Assembly: GCA_022565335.1 (NCBI GenBank)
Contig: JAIUMY010000016.1
Location: 1-42,893 of the forward strand
DNA: 42,893 nt
Direction: 5' to 3'
Source of the DNA: Opitutales bacterium
GTDB taxonomy: Bacteria > Verrucomicrobiota > Verrucomicrobiia > Opitutales > T3Sed10-336
Shown: piece by piece, positions 15,867-24,712 of the stretch
Numbering within the stretch: position 1 is the first letter of the stretch
How the letters are laid out: the number at the start of each line of letters is the position of its first letter
The notes under the pieces: model-generated
What the model was told of the DNA's origin: nothing
Database searches by the model: none
What the model saw: only the letters and a program-made list of their open reading frames with translations
Made by a program: the position numbers and the translations under genes

Positions 15867-16271
15867 ATGCAACAGGACTTCGGGAACTCCCTTGCCGAAC
15901 TTGCTTCCCTCGCCAAGGCCTTGGAAGACTTCGGGCAACGGGAAAACCTCCCCCCCGCTGTCATCGGCCCCTTAAACCTGGCCCTCGATGAACTCTTCAC
16001 CAATATCGTTCAACACGGGTACCCCCCCGGCAAAGAAGGAAGAATCTTTTTGCAACTGCGCAAAAATGAAAATTCCGTAGAGGCGCTTCTCCAAGATCAA
16101 GCCCCTGCCTACAATCCCTTCGAAGCCCCCGATCCTGATCTGGAGAGCCCGATTGAAAGCCGTCCCATTGGCGGTTTGGGAGTCCACTTGGTCAAAGAAC
16201 TGATGGACCACTGGGAATACCGCCGCGACTCTGACCAAAACACCATCATTCTTCGCAAAAACCTTGGCTAG
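15867..16271 (+). CDS. RsbW-like anti-sigma / serine kinase (HATPase_c_2)
   Basis: A 134-residue GHKL ATPase-fold protein, the size of RsbW/SpoIIAB-type kinases. The N-box is NLALDELFTNIVQHGY, with the Glu and Asn used for ATP/Mg binding. The middle has VEALLQDQAPAYNPF, the usual D-x-G-like G1 position being changed to DQAP, and the G2 region is IGGLGVHLVKELMD. The C-terminus YRRDSDQNTIILRKNL is standard. It should phosphorylate the STAS protein just upstream and in turn be released from or bound to a partner. Its stop overlaps the TTG start of the next gene by 8 bases, linking it translationally to the binding-protein/TRIC fusion. Confidence 0.9.
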   Translation: MQQDFGNSLAELASLAKALEDFGQRENLPPAVIGPLNLALDELFTNIVQHGYPPGKEGRIFLQLRKNENSVEALLQDQAPAYNPFEAPDPDLESPIESRPIGGLGVHLVKELMDHWEYRRDSDQNTIILRKNLG

Positions 16272-18414
16272 GAAAACTCCAACTGCCCCTTTCCCAGGCA
16301 AGGCTTGGGCCCGCCTCGGCCGAACCTGCCTCTTCCTATTCCTGGGATCGCTCTTTTCGACCCTCCTTAATGCTCAGGAAACCTCCCCCCATCTGGATAC
16401 TGGAATCTTCGAGCGAGCCCCCTACCAATATGAAGAGGAACGAGGTGGTTTCACCATCCCAACCGGCCTGGATGTATCGATTTTACAAGCGATCGGCGAG
16501 GAGGCCGGTTTCCGCCCAAGAATCGAAAGCCGATCATGGAGCGATCAGCTTACAGCCTTACAGGAAGGCCAACAGGATATTGTCTTTGGCGCCTACTACG
16601 ACCCTGATCGACTCCCTTACGCCCGCTATTCCATTCCCTACCGAACCGAGGACAATACCCTCTTCGTCAACTCCATTCAGCGCACCCCCGATGATCTTCA
16701 GAGCATCGAAGACTTTATCAATTGGCTCAAGGAGGATGAGATTACTTTGGGGGTCGCCCGGGGGTTTATTTTTGCCGACCCGGATTTGGAAAATTTCGTT
16801 CGGGCCCCCGAAAACCAACAACATCTACTTGAAAGAAACGATAAACGGGAATTGCTTCAGGCTCTGGCCGCCGGAGAAATACAGGCCCTGGTCGGCGCTC
16901 CTCTGGTGATCGATCTCATGCTTCGCGATCAACCGGGGCAGAGCACCATAACCCGCCACCCTCTCGACCTCGGCGAAACGAAGGTTTTCCTGATGTATTC
17001 CCGGGAATCCCTCTCCGTAGAACAAATGAACCGCCTCGACGAGGCCATCAAAACGCTCCGGGACAGTGGAAAGATCCAGAATATTAAGCGCGAATTTCTG
17101 CTGCCGACGTTTCTCGCCATCATTACCAACCAGGGGTGGTTTTTTGTTCTTAACATGATGGGCGTCATCGCCTTTTCCCTTTCCGGTATTCTCTTAGCCC
17201 GGAAGGGGCGTTACAACTTTTTCGGCGCCCTGATCCTTGCCGCGACCCCAGCCCTGGGCGGCGGTTTGGTACGCGATGTTTTGCTGGGGGTCCCGGTTTA
17301 CTTCTTTGAAACCCCTCTTTATCTTTTTGTGGTTCTGGCTCTGGTCAGCGGCGGGACGGCCATATTCAAAGCTTGGGACGCCCTCCGCCACCGCTACTTC
17401 CAAAATCCCACCGCCACCGAGCGTTGGGCGCTGAAACTCTACGATCATCTCTTTAAGATATTCGATGCCTGGGCGGTCGCCGCCTCCACCATTGTCGGGG
17501 TAAGTGTCGCCGCCGAACACTTTGTCCAACCTCTTTGGCTATGGGGTCCCTTGCTGGGCGTAATTACGGCCTCCTTCGGGGTCATCCTTCGCGATATGAT
17601 CCGCGCCGACCATGACATCCTCCTTTTGAAAAAAGACAGCTACGGCGAAATGTCCATCCTCTTGGGCACGGTCTATTCGATCTGTCTGTTACAACCTTTC
17701 ATCGCCCTCTCCACCCGAAATATCCTCATCGCCACCATGCTCCTGACAGCCGCCGGTTTCGCTCTTCGGGTCTTGATTATTTATGGCAGAATCCCCAATC
17801 CACTAAACCTTGGAAATTCAAGAAACGCCCCGGAAAAACGATTCGGCCATTTCGAAAAATCCGAACCCAAACTTTGGACCCTTCTGGAAACCTTTATTCC
17901 GGAATCCGGCGGGCACTCCCTACCACTGACCCGCTCAGAGTTGGAGAACCAACACCTGGAGTTTTTTTATCAGGTCAAAGATTTACACGAAATGTTTCGC
18001 GACATGACCCGTGAGCCCCTTGGCGAAAGCGAGGGAGACCGACTACTGCGCTTGCAAAGCCGCTTGGAACGCCTCCGCTTGATCGAAGAGGACCTCTATG
18101 CCGTCGCCACCGGGGGCCAGACGGCCTGGAGCCCCCTTGACCAAGCCTTCTGGGAAAGTCTGCACGCGGTCATCGATACCGTGGCCACCACCCTCGAGGA
18201 TCCCGACCCACTGGCCATCGAACTTCTCACCAATTTAGCCACCGCGGACCCCAAGCGCTTTGAAGAATTGCGACAACAGCACCGCGATGAAGACTCCTCC
18301 ACAACTTCGGATGAAGACTCCCTCCAGCGCACCTACCGTTTCCAAAGAATTTTTATCCTGATCGCAGAATACGTGAATCTCTACATCACCGATCGCAATC
18401 AGAACGAACAGTAA
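16264..18414 (+). CDS. Solute-binding domain fused to a TRIC-type (UPF0126) channel domain, with cytosolic helical tail
   Basis: A 716-residue protein. The start is TTG 16264-16266 inside the end of the kinase gene; no ATG occurs before residue 215, so a non-ATG start is needed. A signal peptide is at about 15-38 (LGRTCLFLFLGSLFSTLLNAQ). Residues 47-282 form a bacterial solute-binding family 3 domain (GIFERAPYQY, LDVSILQAIGEEAGF, LQEGQQDIVFGAYY, GETKVFLMYSRES). Residues 290-512 form a membrane domain with two TRIC/UPF0126 repeats: GVIAFSLSGILLARKG with TPALGGGLVRDVLLG, and AVAASTIVGVSVAAE with GVITASFGVILRDMI. Residues 513-716 are soluble and largely helical. The layout resembles a ligand-gated channel. 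It is cotranscribed with a partner-switching pair. The ligand and ion are unknown. Confidence 0.85.
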   Translation: MARKTPTAPFPGKAWARLGRTCLFLFLGSLFSTLLNAQETSPHLDTGIFERAPYQYEEERGGFTIPTGLDVSILQAIGEEAGFRPRIESRSWSDQLTALQEGQQDIVFGAYYDPDRLPYARYSIPYRTEDNTLFVNSIQRTPDDLQSIEDFINWLKEDEITLGVARGFIFADPDLENFVRAPENQQHLLERNDKRELLQALAAGEIQALVGAPLVIDLMLRDQPGQSTITRHPLDLGETKVFLMYSRESLSVEQMNRLDEAIKTLRDSGKIQNIKREFLLPTFLAIITNQGWFFVLNMMGVIAFSLSGILLARKGRYNFFGALILAATPALGGGLVRDVLLGVPVYFFETPLYLFVVLALVSGGTAIFKAWDALRHRYFQNPTATERWALKLYDHLFKIFDAWAVAASTIVGVSVAAEHFVQPLWLWGPLLGVITASFGVILRDMIRADHDILLLKKDSYGEMSILLGTVYSICLLQPFIALSTRNILIATMLLTAAGFALRVLIIYGRIPNPLNLGNSRNAPEKRFGHFEKSEPKLWTLLETFIPESGGHSLPLTRSELENQHLEFFYQVKDLHEMFRDMTREPLGESEGDRLLRLQSRLERLRLIEEDLYAVATGGQTAWSPLDQAFWESLHAVIDTVATTLEDPDPLAIELLTNLATADPKRFEELRQQHRDEDSSTTSDEDSLQRTYRFQRIFILIAEYVNLYITDRNQNEQ

Positions 18415-19232
18415 CCTTCAAAGACCTTTTTCCCTTCCTCCAGAAGGAGCGAAGCGTCAAGATCACACCCCTCGGCCCGCAGTAACTCTCGCATATCCCC
18501 GGGGAGTGGAGCCGTAAAACGAACCGTCTCCCCCTCAGCGTCCTCGAAGGCGAGAAAGGTTGCATGCAGAGCCTGACGTGGCAAACGAAGAGCCTCTTCC
18601 ATTTCCGGGGTCCAACCGGTTTCGATAAACCGTAAATACCATTGATCATCCGGCCCGTATATTTTGTCGCCACAAATCGGATACCCAGCCCAGGAAGCAT
18701 GAGCTCTTATTTGATGCTTCCGCCCCGTTTGTGGAAAACAAAACACCAGTGAATAAAGTTCCCCCTGCCAAATTGGATGAAAGTGGGTGAGCGCCTTTTG
18801 TGCCGACCTCGATTCCCGCACGGATTGCTTTATATACACCTCACTGTCCAAGGCTTTGGCCAAGGAGCCGTCTACCTTCATGGGCTCCGCCAAGATGCCA
18901 TCGACAATGGCCAAGTACCCTTTACGCACCCTACCTGCAGTGAAGGCCATCTGAATTCGACGGGCCGAAGCACGATGACATGCTAAAACGACCAGGCCAC
19001 TGGTTTCCCGGTCCAAACGATGCGCCAGATGCACTCTGGGCAAGGCAAAAACCTCACGACAGCCCCCCACCAAGCTGGACCAGGGCCCGTTTTTGGACGG
19101 GTGACAAACAACCCCTCCGGGCTTATTGAACACCAGAAAATCATTATCCTCGTAAATCACCCAGGAACGTATCTGGTCTGCCGTCAGAAGCGAAGCCTCA
19201 TTGCCCGACAAAAAATCATCACCGGGGCTCAT
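18399..19232 (-). CDS. RluA-family RNA pseudouridine synthase
   Basis: A 277-residue protein. The catalytic motif HRLDRETSGLVVLA covers about residues 71-84, with Asp74 as the catalytic residue. Upstream NKPGGVVCHPS (36-46) and downstream GRKHQIRAHASWAGYPICGDKIYG are also family signatures. It isomerises uridine to pseudouridine in rRNA or tRNA; the exact subfamily (RluA, RluC, RluD or TruC-like) cannot be told from the sequence alone, though the lack of an N-terminal S4 domain argues against RluC/RluD. Its ATG directly abuts the stop of the SHD1 gene (TAG then ATG), so the two are probably translated in coupling. Its end overlaps the convergent fusion gene by 16 bases. Confidence 0.93.
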   Translation of the reverse strand: MSPGDDFLSGNEASLLTADQIRSWVIYEDNDFLVFNKPGGVVCHPSKNGPWSSLVGGCREVFALPRVHLAHRLDRETSGLVVLACHRASARRIQMAFTAGRVRKGYLAIVDGILAEPMKVDGSLAKALDSEVYIKQSVRESRSAQKALTHFHPIWQGELYSLVFCFPQTGRKHQIRAHASWAGYPICGDKIYGPDDQWYLRFIETGWTPEMEEALRLPRQALHATFLAFEDAEGETVRFTAPLPGDMRELLRAEGCDLDASLLLEEGKKVFEGYCSF

Positions 19233-19931
19233 CTAGTCAATTTTATTAGCCAAACTTTCGGGATGAATGATTCGCTCCAGCCGAAAATCTCCGGGCTCAA
19301 AATGTAGAACAATTCCCGCGACTTCATCACGCACCTCAGGGCCTTCATGTCCAACCATGAGGGTTCCCTCGCTTGGGCTATACTCCCTGATCAAAACCGA
19401 ATTGCTACTGTAGAGAAAGCGGGATCGCGGGTTCACCTCTTCAATCTTGTCCGTAAACTCCTCATATAACAGCTCCCGCACGCCTTCACCTCGATCAACA
19501 TAATAATAAACACGGTACCGAATCGGTACTGCCTGAATCCGTACCGATCCTCGGTTTTGCAATAGAATCTGGTAACCATGGAGAATGGTTTGACCATCCC
19601 GGAAAGCATCGTCATTCATTGACTGACTTCTTTCTCTATCGCTCACCGTTACCCGCAGATGGTTCTCTATAAGATAAGCCCGATGCCAATCATTAACGAA
19701 CTGCTGGTCACTTTCCCGCAGGGAGCTAATCGGGGTCCGGATAAGATTGTCTCCCGAACGTCGCAGCGTAACCATATCATCTTCGACTGAGACCACCGAG
19801 GCTTTAAAGCGCTGCCCATGTTGGTTGCGAAATTCCTTGGTAGCCTCGGTAAGTGATTCCGCCCCAACGATGCCGCCGGAAAAAAGCAGACTGAGGTAAA
19901 GACAAATAATCCGTGGTATTCTTAAATTCAT
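19233..19931 (-). CDS. Secreted SHD1-domain (SLA1 homology) protein of unknown function
   Basis: A 232-residue protein with a signal peptide at about 1-24 (IICLYLSLLFSGGIVGAES). Residues about 29-75 match the SHD1 pattern: FRNQHGQRFKASVVSVEDDMVTLRR followed by ISSLRESDQQFVNDW, the small beta-rich module common in Planctomycetes and Verrucomicrobia. The rest, about 80-232, is beta-rich with no family I recognise. It is one of the few genes here with a plausible Shine-Dalgarno (GGAG, 8 bases before ATG 19929-19931). It sits between the ASKHA-TM-lectin genes and the pseudouridine synthase on the same strand, 22 bases downstream of the former. Function unknown. Confidence 0.8.
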   Translation of the reverse strand: MNLRIPRIICLYLSLLFSGGIVGAESLTEATKEFRNQHGQRFKASVVSVEDDMVTLRRSGDNLIRTPISSLRESDQQFVNDWHRAYLIENHLRVTVSDRERSQSMNDDAFRDGQTILHGYQILLQNRGSVRIQAVPIRYRVYYYVDRGEGVRELLYEEFTDKIEEVNPRSRFLYSSNSVLIREYSPSEGTLMVGHEGPEVRDEVAGIVLHFEPGDFRLERIIHPESLANKID

Positions 19932-19953
19932 GACAAACTCCTTCTCTTATTTA

Positions 19954-22266
19954 TTAAAAAGCCCCGGCCCGAACACGCGACACCCGAAAAAGAGACTCGG
20001 GCTCACCACTATCAGGCACCAACGCCCATCCAGCTTTCAGCGTTTCAGACCCCACTGAGGCCCGCCCAATACGCTCCCAGTCTTCAGCGTCAAAAGAGAC
20101 AAAGCCAACGATCCCCGACCCTCTCCGATCCAAACGCAACCAGAGGTTCTGCCCTTGGGCTTCCACCCGGGCCATTTCTTCCACTCCCCCATCATCGGTT
20201 CTCGCCCGTAAAATAACTTCGTTCCCTTGGCGGTAAAGAAATACGCTGGGCGCTCCAGTTGCCCTGGACCTGGCCAACAACCCTCCCCGCGCACCTTCGG
20301 TCAACTCCTCAAAATTGCCCAGAATGGAAAAATTGCCCTCGTACTCACGGTAAGTCAAAAACGAACGGTCTAACACCTCGCCGGACAATCCGACTGGGTA
20401 GGCCGTCAGAAGAATGGATTCCTCTTCCGGGCGTATCCACGCCAACCCCGGAGTCTTTGCGCGCTCCGGCGAAACTGCTTGCCACTCGGGGTTCGCCGAC
20501 AAAGCAGGAAGCCCGACCAGATGACGATCACTTTGCCACCAAAAATAACCGCCCCCCAGAGCTCCTAGAACCAGAAGCACCAAAAGCACCTTTACCAAAG
20601 TTCCGCGCTTACGGGGCTTTTCATCCGTATCCTTCCCCTCTTCCTTGGCTTTGGTATCAGATTCTTTGGCATCGCTCGACGATGACTGCTTTTTCCCCGC
20701 AATCTCGGGAGGCGGAGCAAAAGTCTCTTTGCGCTCCGCCGGATCTGGCCGGGGCTTCCCCTTCACTGGTTCCGGTTTCTCTTTCTTTGGCTCCTCTTGA
20801 ACCGATGAAGTTGACGGCCGATCTTCTTCTTTCGGTGCGCTATCTTTGCGTTCTTTACCCTTTTCTTCCGGCTTTGGCTTCTGCCCGCCACCAACGGAGG
20901 CCACCCTCTCCTTTTTTGGTGGAGATGGTGGATCTTTTTCCTCTGTTTCTGCGGGCTTTTTATCGCTCAAGCTTAATCCCGATGAACCAGTTTTCTTGGG
21001 AGCACTTTTCAGGGAGGGTTTTGTTCCTTCTTTCTTCCCCCCACCTGGCTTTAATTTCAAAGACCCTTTCCGCCCCTCTTTTTCAGATGAAGCCGTTGGC
21101 GCTTTTGGTTGCGCTGACTCTGCCGGTTCCGGCGCTTGCGATTCCGCTGACTCTGGCGGTTCCTCTTTTTCCTTCCTCTCCACAGATGGATCGGCCTCCT
21201 TGCTTTCAGCAGAAGCCTGCTCCCCCAGATAGCGATTAAAATCGAGCTGCCACATGAATTCAGGCTTTCCTGAACGATGAGCTCTTAGCAGATGAAACAA
21301 AGCGAGAGATGATCGGCTTTGTAATAAATCCTCGAAAGTCCCTTCCGCAGTGATTTCCAGCGACTTGAGCCATCCCGGAAAATCAAATTCCAAAGGCTTT
21401 ATATTGGTTTCCCGGGAAATCGCTTTTTCCAACCAGGAATACCTCTCGGGCAGACCGGTGGTAACCACATAGGAAGGCATGATCCCGGTTTGGGTTTCGA
21501 AAAGCTCGAACAAAGGATTCAAGGCATCGAGAAAGTTTTTTAAAACCGTTTGTTCAATCTCAAGCAATTCTTCTCCTCCGGTGGAGAACAATTGAAGTGC
21601 GGTATCCAAGCTGTCGAGGGACAATTCCTTTTGGATGGCCGCCAGCATTTCCTGTAAGCCCGTCGAGATCGGGACTGCGTTGGTAACCCCGTATACCGAG
21701 ACAAAAGCAACATGCGAGAATTCCTCACCTATCTCGAGCATCAAAACCGGCTCGTTTTCCTTTTGAAAGTTTAAATATTGGAGAAGGCTCCCAAAGTGCA
21801 AAAGCGTGGCTGGTTGAAGCACTGTCGGAGTAAGTCCGAATTCGGTTAAAAAGGCCTTCGCGTTACGAATATTCTTTTCCGGGAAAAGGGCCGTCAAGGC
21901 ATTGAGTTCCTTCACCCCGTCAAAAGAATAAGGTTTTCCGCGCTCCGCATCCACCGCGGCCATAATTGCTTTCTCGTGAATTCCCGATTCCTCTTGCAAG
22001 AAGGCACGCAAATCGGCCTCGGTTTCCATTCCCGACAATTGATCGAGCGTTACGAAGCGAACCATTTTATTTGTCGGCTGTACCGACACTGCCACCGCTT
22101 CTGCTCCCGCTTCCTGCAAAGCGGCCAGAACCTCTTCAATTCGTTCTCCCTCCGAAAGGGGAATTTCCTCCAGCGATTCAAAATGGAACCCACGCCCCTT
22201 TGCTTTGGCTTTTCCTACGCGCAGGACAAACTCAGTAAGTTCGATAGTGAGGATTGATACGGGCAT
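19954..22266 (-). CDS. ASKHA/PilM-like protein with low-complexity linker, one membrane span and a ConA-like outer domain
   Basis: A 770-residue protein. Residues 1-340 look like an actin-fold (PilM/GspL-like) cytoplasmic domain: SILTIELTEFVLRVGKAKA at the start, and LMLEIGEEFSHVAFVSVYGV with ISTG at about 175-203, in the place of the usual phosphate-binding DIG/GG motifs. Residues 350-553 are a Lys/Glu/Pro/Ser-rich linker with no order. One span is at 557-577, after RKRG. Residues 580-770 are outside the membrane and beta-rich, with FLYRQGNEVILRAR and LWLRLDRRGSGIVGF then FDAEDWERIGRASVG, a pattern of concanavalin-A-like/DUF1349-type domains. It is the tandem paralogue of the next gene upstream. 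No pilin, PilN or secretin genes are nearby, so a type IV pilus role is unproven. Confidence 0.7.
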   Translation of the reverse strand: MPVSILTIELTEFVLRVGKAKAKGRGFHFESLEEIPLSEGERIEEVLAALQEAGAEAVAVSVQPTNKMVRFVTLDQLSGMETEADLRAFLQEESGIHEKAIMAAVDAERGKPYSFDGVKELNALTALFPEKNIRNAKAFLTEFGLTPTVLQPATLLHFGSLLQYLNFQKENEPVLMLEIGEEFSHVAFVSVYGVTNAVPISTGLQEMLAAIQKELSLDSLDTALQLFSTGGEELLEIEQTVLKNFLDALNPLFELFETQTGIMPSYVVTTGLPERYSWLEKAISRETNIKPLEFDFPGWLKSLEITAEGTFEDLLQSRSSLALFHLLRAHRSGKPEFMWQLDFNRYLGEQASAESKEADPSVERKEKEEPPESAESQAPEPAESAQPKAPTASSEKEGRKGSLKLKPGGGKKEGTKPSLKSAPKKTGSSGLSLSDKKPAETEEKDPPSPPKKERVASVGGGQKPKPEEKGKERKDSAPKEEDRPSTSSVQEEPKKEKPEPVKGKPRPDPAERKETFAPPPEIAGKKQSSSSDAKESDTKAKEEGKDTDEKPRKRGTLVKVLLVLLVLGALGGGYFWWQSDRHLVGLPALSANPEWQAVSPERAKTPGLAWIRPEEESILLTAYPVGLSGEVLDRSFLTYREYEGNFSILGNFEELTEGARGGLLARSRATGAPSVFLYRQGNEVILRARTDDGGVEEMARVEAQGQNLWLRLDRRGSGIVGFVSFDAEDWERIGRASVGSETLKAGWALVPDSGEPESLFRVSRVRAGAF

Positions 22267-22410
22267 ACAGAAAATAAGATTTACAAGGTGTATAAGGAAT
22301 ACTCCGGAGAGCCGACCCTCAAGTAAAAAGAACCTGTCAGAGCATTAAGGTCAACCCTCGTTCCTTCAACGGGCAGAATGTTTTAAAAGCAAGGTAATGA
22401 GGCTATCCAT

Positions 22411-24489
22411 TTAGTCCGTCATCCCCCTCATGTCCGGAAGACTGATTCTGATCCATTCCAGAACCGTTTCTGCATCCCCATCTTCCGTACTGCCCCATAG
22501 GCGAAACCTGGTTAGGTGTTCCAACCCTTCATCACGAAACCCTAAACGGGATAGCTCCGGAACTATTCGGCCATTGAAAAGCAAGGTCCACTCCTGACTG
22601 TTATAGTTTAACAGTACCCGGAAACGATGCGCTTCATCCACCGGATCTACTTTGGTTTCGGAAACCACCCAAGCGCCCCGATATCCGTCATAGCCCGTAA
22701 TATAACCTTCCGGATTGGCCAGAAGAAGAACACTGCTCGGGTCCGTGAAAATGGCGGGATCAGGCAAGGGACCCGGGACCAACTGGGTCTTCATTTCGTA
22801 CCAAAGAACCGGTTCACCATCCATTTTAAAATACTTTTCAACAAAGGGCGCATCCCCTTCGGTATCGGATCCGGAGATGAGCTCCACCCGGCTCAGGTCG
22901 GTACTCAAATGGTCCCGCAATGCCGTCTCTCCACGGGCCGCCCAGTTGTTTTGGCCGTCAATTTCGCCCAAACTGAACCCCTCCCGATTGTGAAAATCGG
23001 TTCGCCATCCCAAAACACCATCTTCGTCGGCCTCCAGACCAGCCCGATCGCCTTCAGGAGGAAGGCTCTCAAAAGACCTTTCCGGCTGCGGAGCTCTCGT
23101 CAGATCTCTTTCCTCCTCTTCCTCCAGAAGGACGGCGTCTCCCTCGTGGGCCGGCGGGGCAAACGGCGAATGCCCCCAATCCCCAAGAACCGCAATCGCC
23201 ACCAGCAGAAGAACCAGGCCGCCACCAACAAAAACACCAATACCGGTTTTGGTTTTATGGAACGGTTTGCCCCCCGGAAGGTAGCCTGCGCGTCGCTGCG
23301 CAATGGATTTTCGCCGGGCGGCAATCTTTTCTTTCAATTTAGCCCGATCTATCTTCAGGGCAGCGGCAGCGGGCTTGGCCTTCTTAACCTCGGCTTTCTC
23401 CTCTTCCTCCATCGACGGGGGAATAACATCAAGCTGCTCATCATACAGGCAATTGATCCATGGAAATTCCGAGCGCTGTTCATTCGAGGCCAGCATGCCC
23501 AGTCGCCCTAACAAACCAATCCAGGATGAGGTTACCCGCTCAGGAATGTTGCCACTCCCCAGATCGACTTCAAACACTTCCGCCAATTCCGCCATCGAAA
23601 AGACAATTTCTCCGGCCCCCAGAGTTTCCCGCAACTTTTGATCTATCGCTTTTCCTCCAGCCGGCAATTCCAATCCCAATGCTTTTTCAGGGATAGGACA
23701 CCCCGCCTCATGCGCTTCTTCCAAAACCGCTGCGAAAGACTGAGCCAATCCCGCCACTGCCGATTCAATAAAATCTGAATAATCGTTTCGCCCCTCCAAC
23801 AGATCAGCTAGAATTTCTTGCGGCGAACGATCCTCTTTATGGTGGGACATCTCACTTACTATATCCTCTATCCCCGTTGAAAGGGTGCGGGCAAAATGAA
23901 CTCCTTCCTGCGAAACAATGAAGAGGTGCGAAGCCGCTTCACCCAGTTCATAATACAAAACCGCTCCTTCCTCCCCTGACTGCGCCAAAGCCAACTGCAA
24001 TGCTCCCAACTGGGAGGTCGTGGCTAGAATGTACTCCTGGATTGGAATACCCTTCGCCTGAAAGAAAACCAATTCCGTCTGCAAGGTATTGGCCGTAATC
24101 CCTGCCGCTAAACAGTTTTCCTCCCCGCTGCCATATTCAAAGGGATCACCGCTACTGGCTTTGGTCGTAAAAATAAAACTCTCCGGCGAAATTAAGGAAT
24201 ATTGCCCTAACAAAGCCTGACGAATCTGGTCCTCATCCTCCATTTTCACCGCTTCTTCAGCCTGCATCAGGTTGAAAAATCGTTCCCGACAAAAGGCCGA
24301 GGCGTGCGCGTAAAAACGGTGACGGTGCAAATCACGGGCAATTTCCAAGAGAAAGCGGTCAAACTCCTCACTTTGCCGGGAGACTTCCCGCAGTGATTTG
24401 ACAATGGCCCGGTTGGAATCCACCTCGTAGCGGACTGCCCGAACGCAGAATTCATTTAATTCAAGATACCAATGTTGGGGAGAAGTCAT
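22411..24489 (-). CDS. Second ASKHA/PilM-like protein with one membrane span and a ConA-like outer domain
   Basis: The ATG at 24487-24489 gives 692 residues; the upstream in-frame start adds a tail unlike the paralogue. Residues 1-345 resemble the actin-fold half of the downstream gene: WYLELNEFCVRAVRYE at the start, and VLYYELGEAASHLFIVSQEGV with LSTG at 177-206, which lines up with LEIGEEFSHVAF...VYGV...STG of the paralogue. A short charged linker (360-412) replaces the long one. The span is at about 416-436. Residues 455-692 are beta-rich with FSLGEIDGQNNW, WYEMKTQLVPG and EWTLLFNGRIV, a laminin-G/ConA-like pattern. The tandem arrangement, the same membrane order and shared motifs indicate duplication. 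No family name is recognised. Confidence 0.72.
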   Translation of the reverse strand: MTSPQHWYLELNEFCVRAVRYEVDSNRAIVKSLREVSRQSEEFDRFLLEIARDLHRHRFYAHASAFCRERFFNLMQAEEAVKMEDEDQIRQALLGQYSLISPESFIFTTKASSGDPFEYGSGEENCLAAGITANTLQTELVFFQAKGIPIQEYILATTSQLGALQLALAQSGEEGAVLYYELGEAASHLFIVSQEGVHFARTLSTGIEDIVSEMSHHKEDRSPQEILADLLEGRNDYSDFIESAVAGLAQSFAAVLEEAHEAGCPIPEKALGLELPAGGKAIDQKLRETLGAGEIVFSMAELAEVFEVDLGSGNIPERVTSSWIGLLGRLGMLASNEQRSEFPWINCLYDEQLDVIPPSMEEEEKAEVKKAKPAAAALKIDRAKLKEKIAARRKSIAQRRAGYLPGGKPFHKTKTGIGVFVGGGLVLLLVAIAVLGDWGHSPFAPPAHEGDAVLLEEEEERDLTRAPQPERSFESLPPEGDRAGLEADEDGVLGWRTDFHNREGFSLGEIDGQNNWAARGETALRDHLSTDLSRVELISGSDTEGDAPFVEKYFKMDGEPVLWYEMKTQLVPGPLPDPAIFTDPSSVLLLANPEGYITGYDGYRGAWVVSETKVDPVDEAHRFRVLLNYNSQEWTLLFNGRIVPELSRLGFRDEGLEHLTRFRLWGSTEDGDAETVLEWIRISLPDMRGMTD

Positions 24490-24712
24490 CGTGCTTTTAA
24501 ATAAAGTTTGGGGCCGGAGGGGAAAATCAGCAAAACCTTTTACCAATCTGGAACATCTTCACGCCTAACGCAAAGAAGAAATTTCAACTCTTTTTCTTTT
24601 TGGGAGCATGTTTCTTGTAAGGACTTTTACATAACCAAGACCAAGAGGACCGAAAAAACGCTATTCAAATGTTATTGTTTACAAACCTTTATTTTTCCGA
24701 TGTACTTGGTGC

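Noticed and set aside
20259-21239. A 326-residue plus-strand frame over the Lys/Glu/Pro linker of the ASKHA-type gene
   Set aside because: The frame is a mirror of a low-complexity coding region; its Pro/Leu-rich translation shows no domain or signal.
19954-24489. Type IV pilus assembly genes (pilM)
   Set aside because: Resemblance is limited to a general actin-fold outline; no pilN, pilO, pilP or pilQ follow, and both proteins carry a membrane span and outer domain that PilM lacks.
24490-24712. A gene or defined promoter in the gap between the ASKHA-type gene and the pseudo-receiver gene
   Set aside because: The frames are short and without features; no convincing -35/-10 pair could be assigned on either strand.
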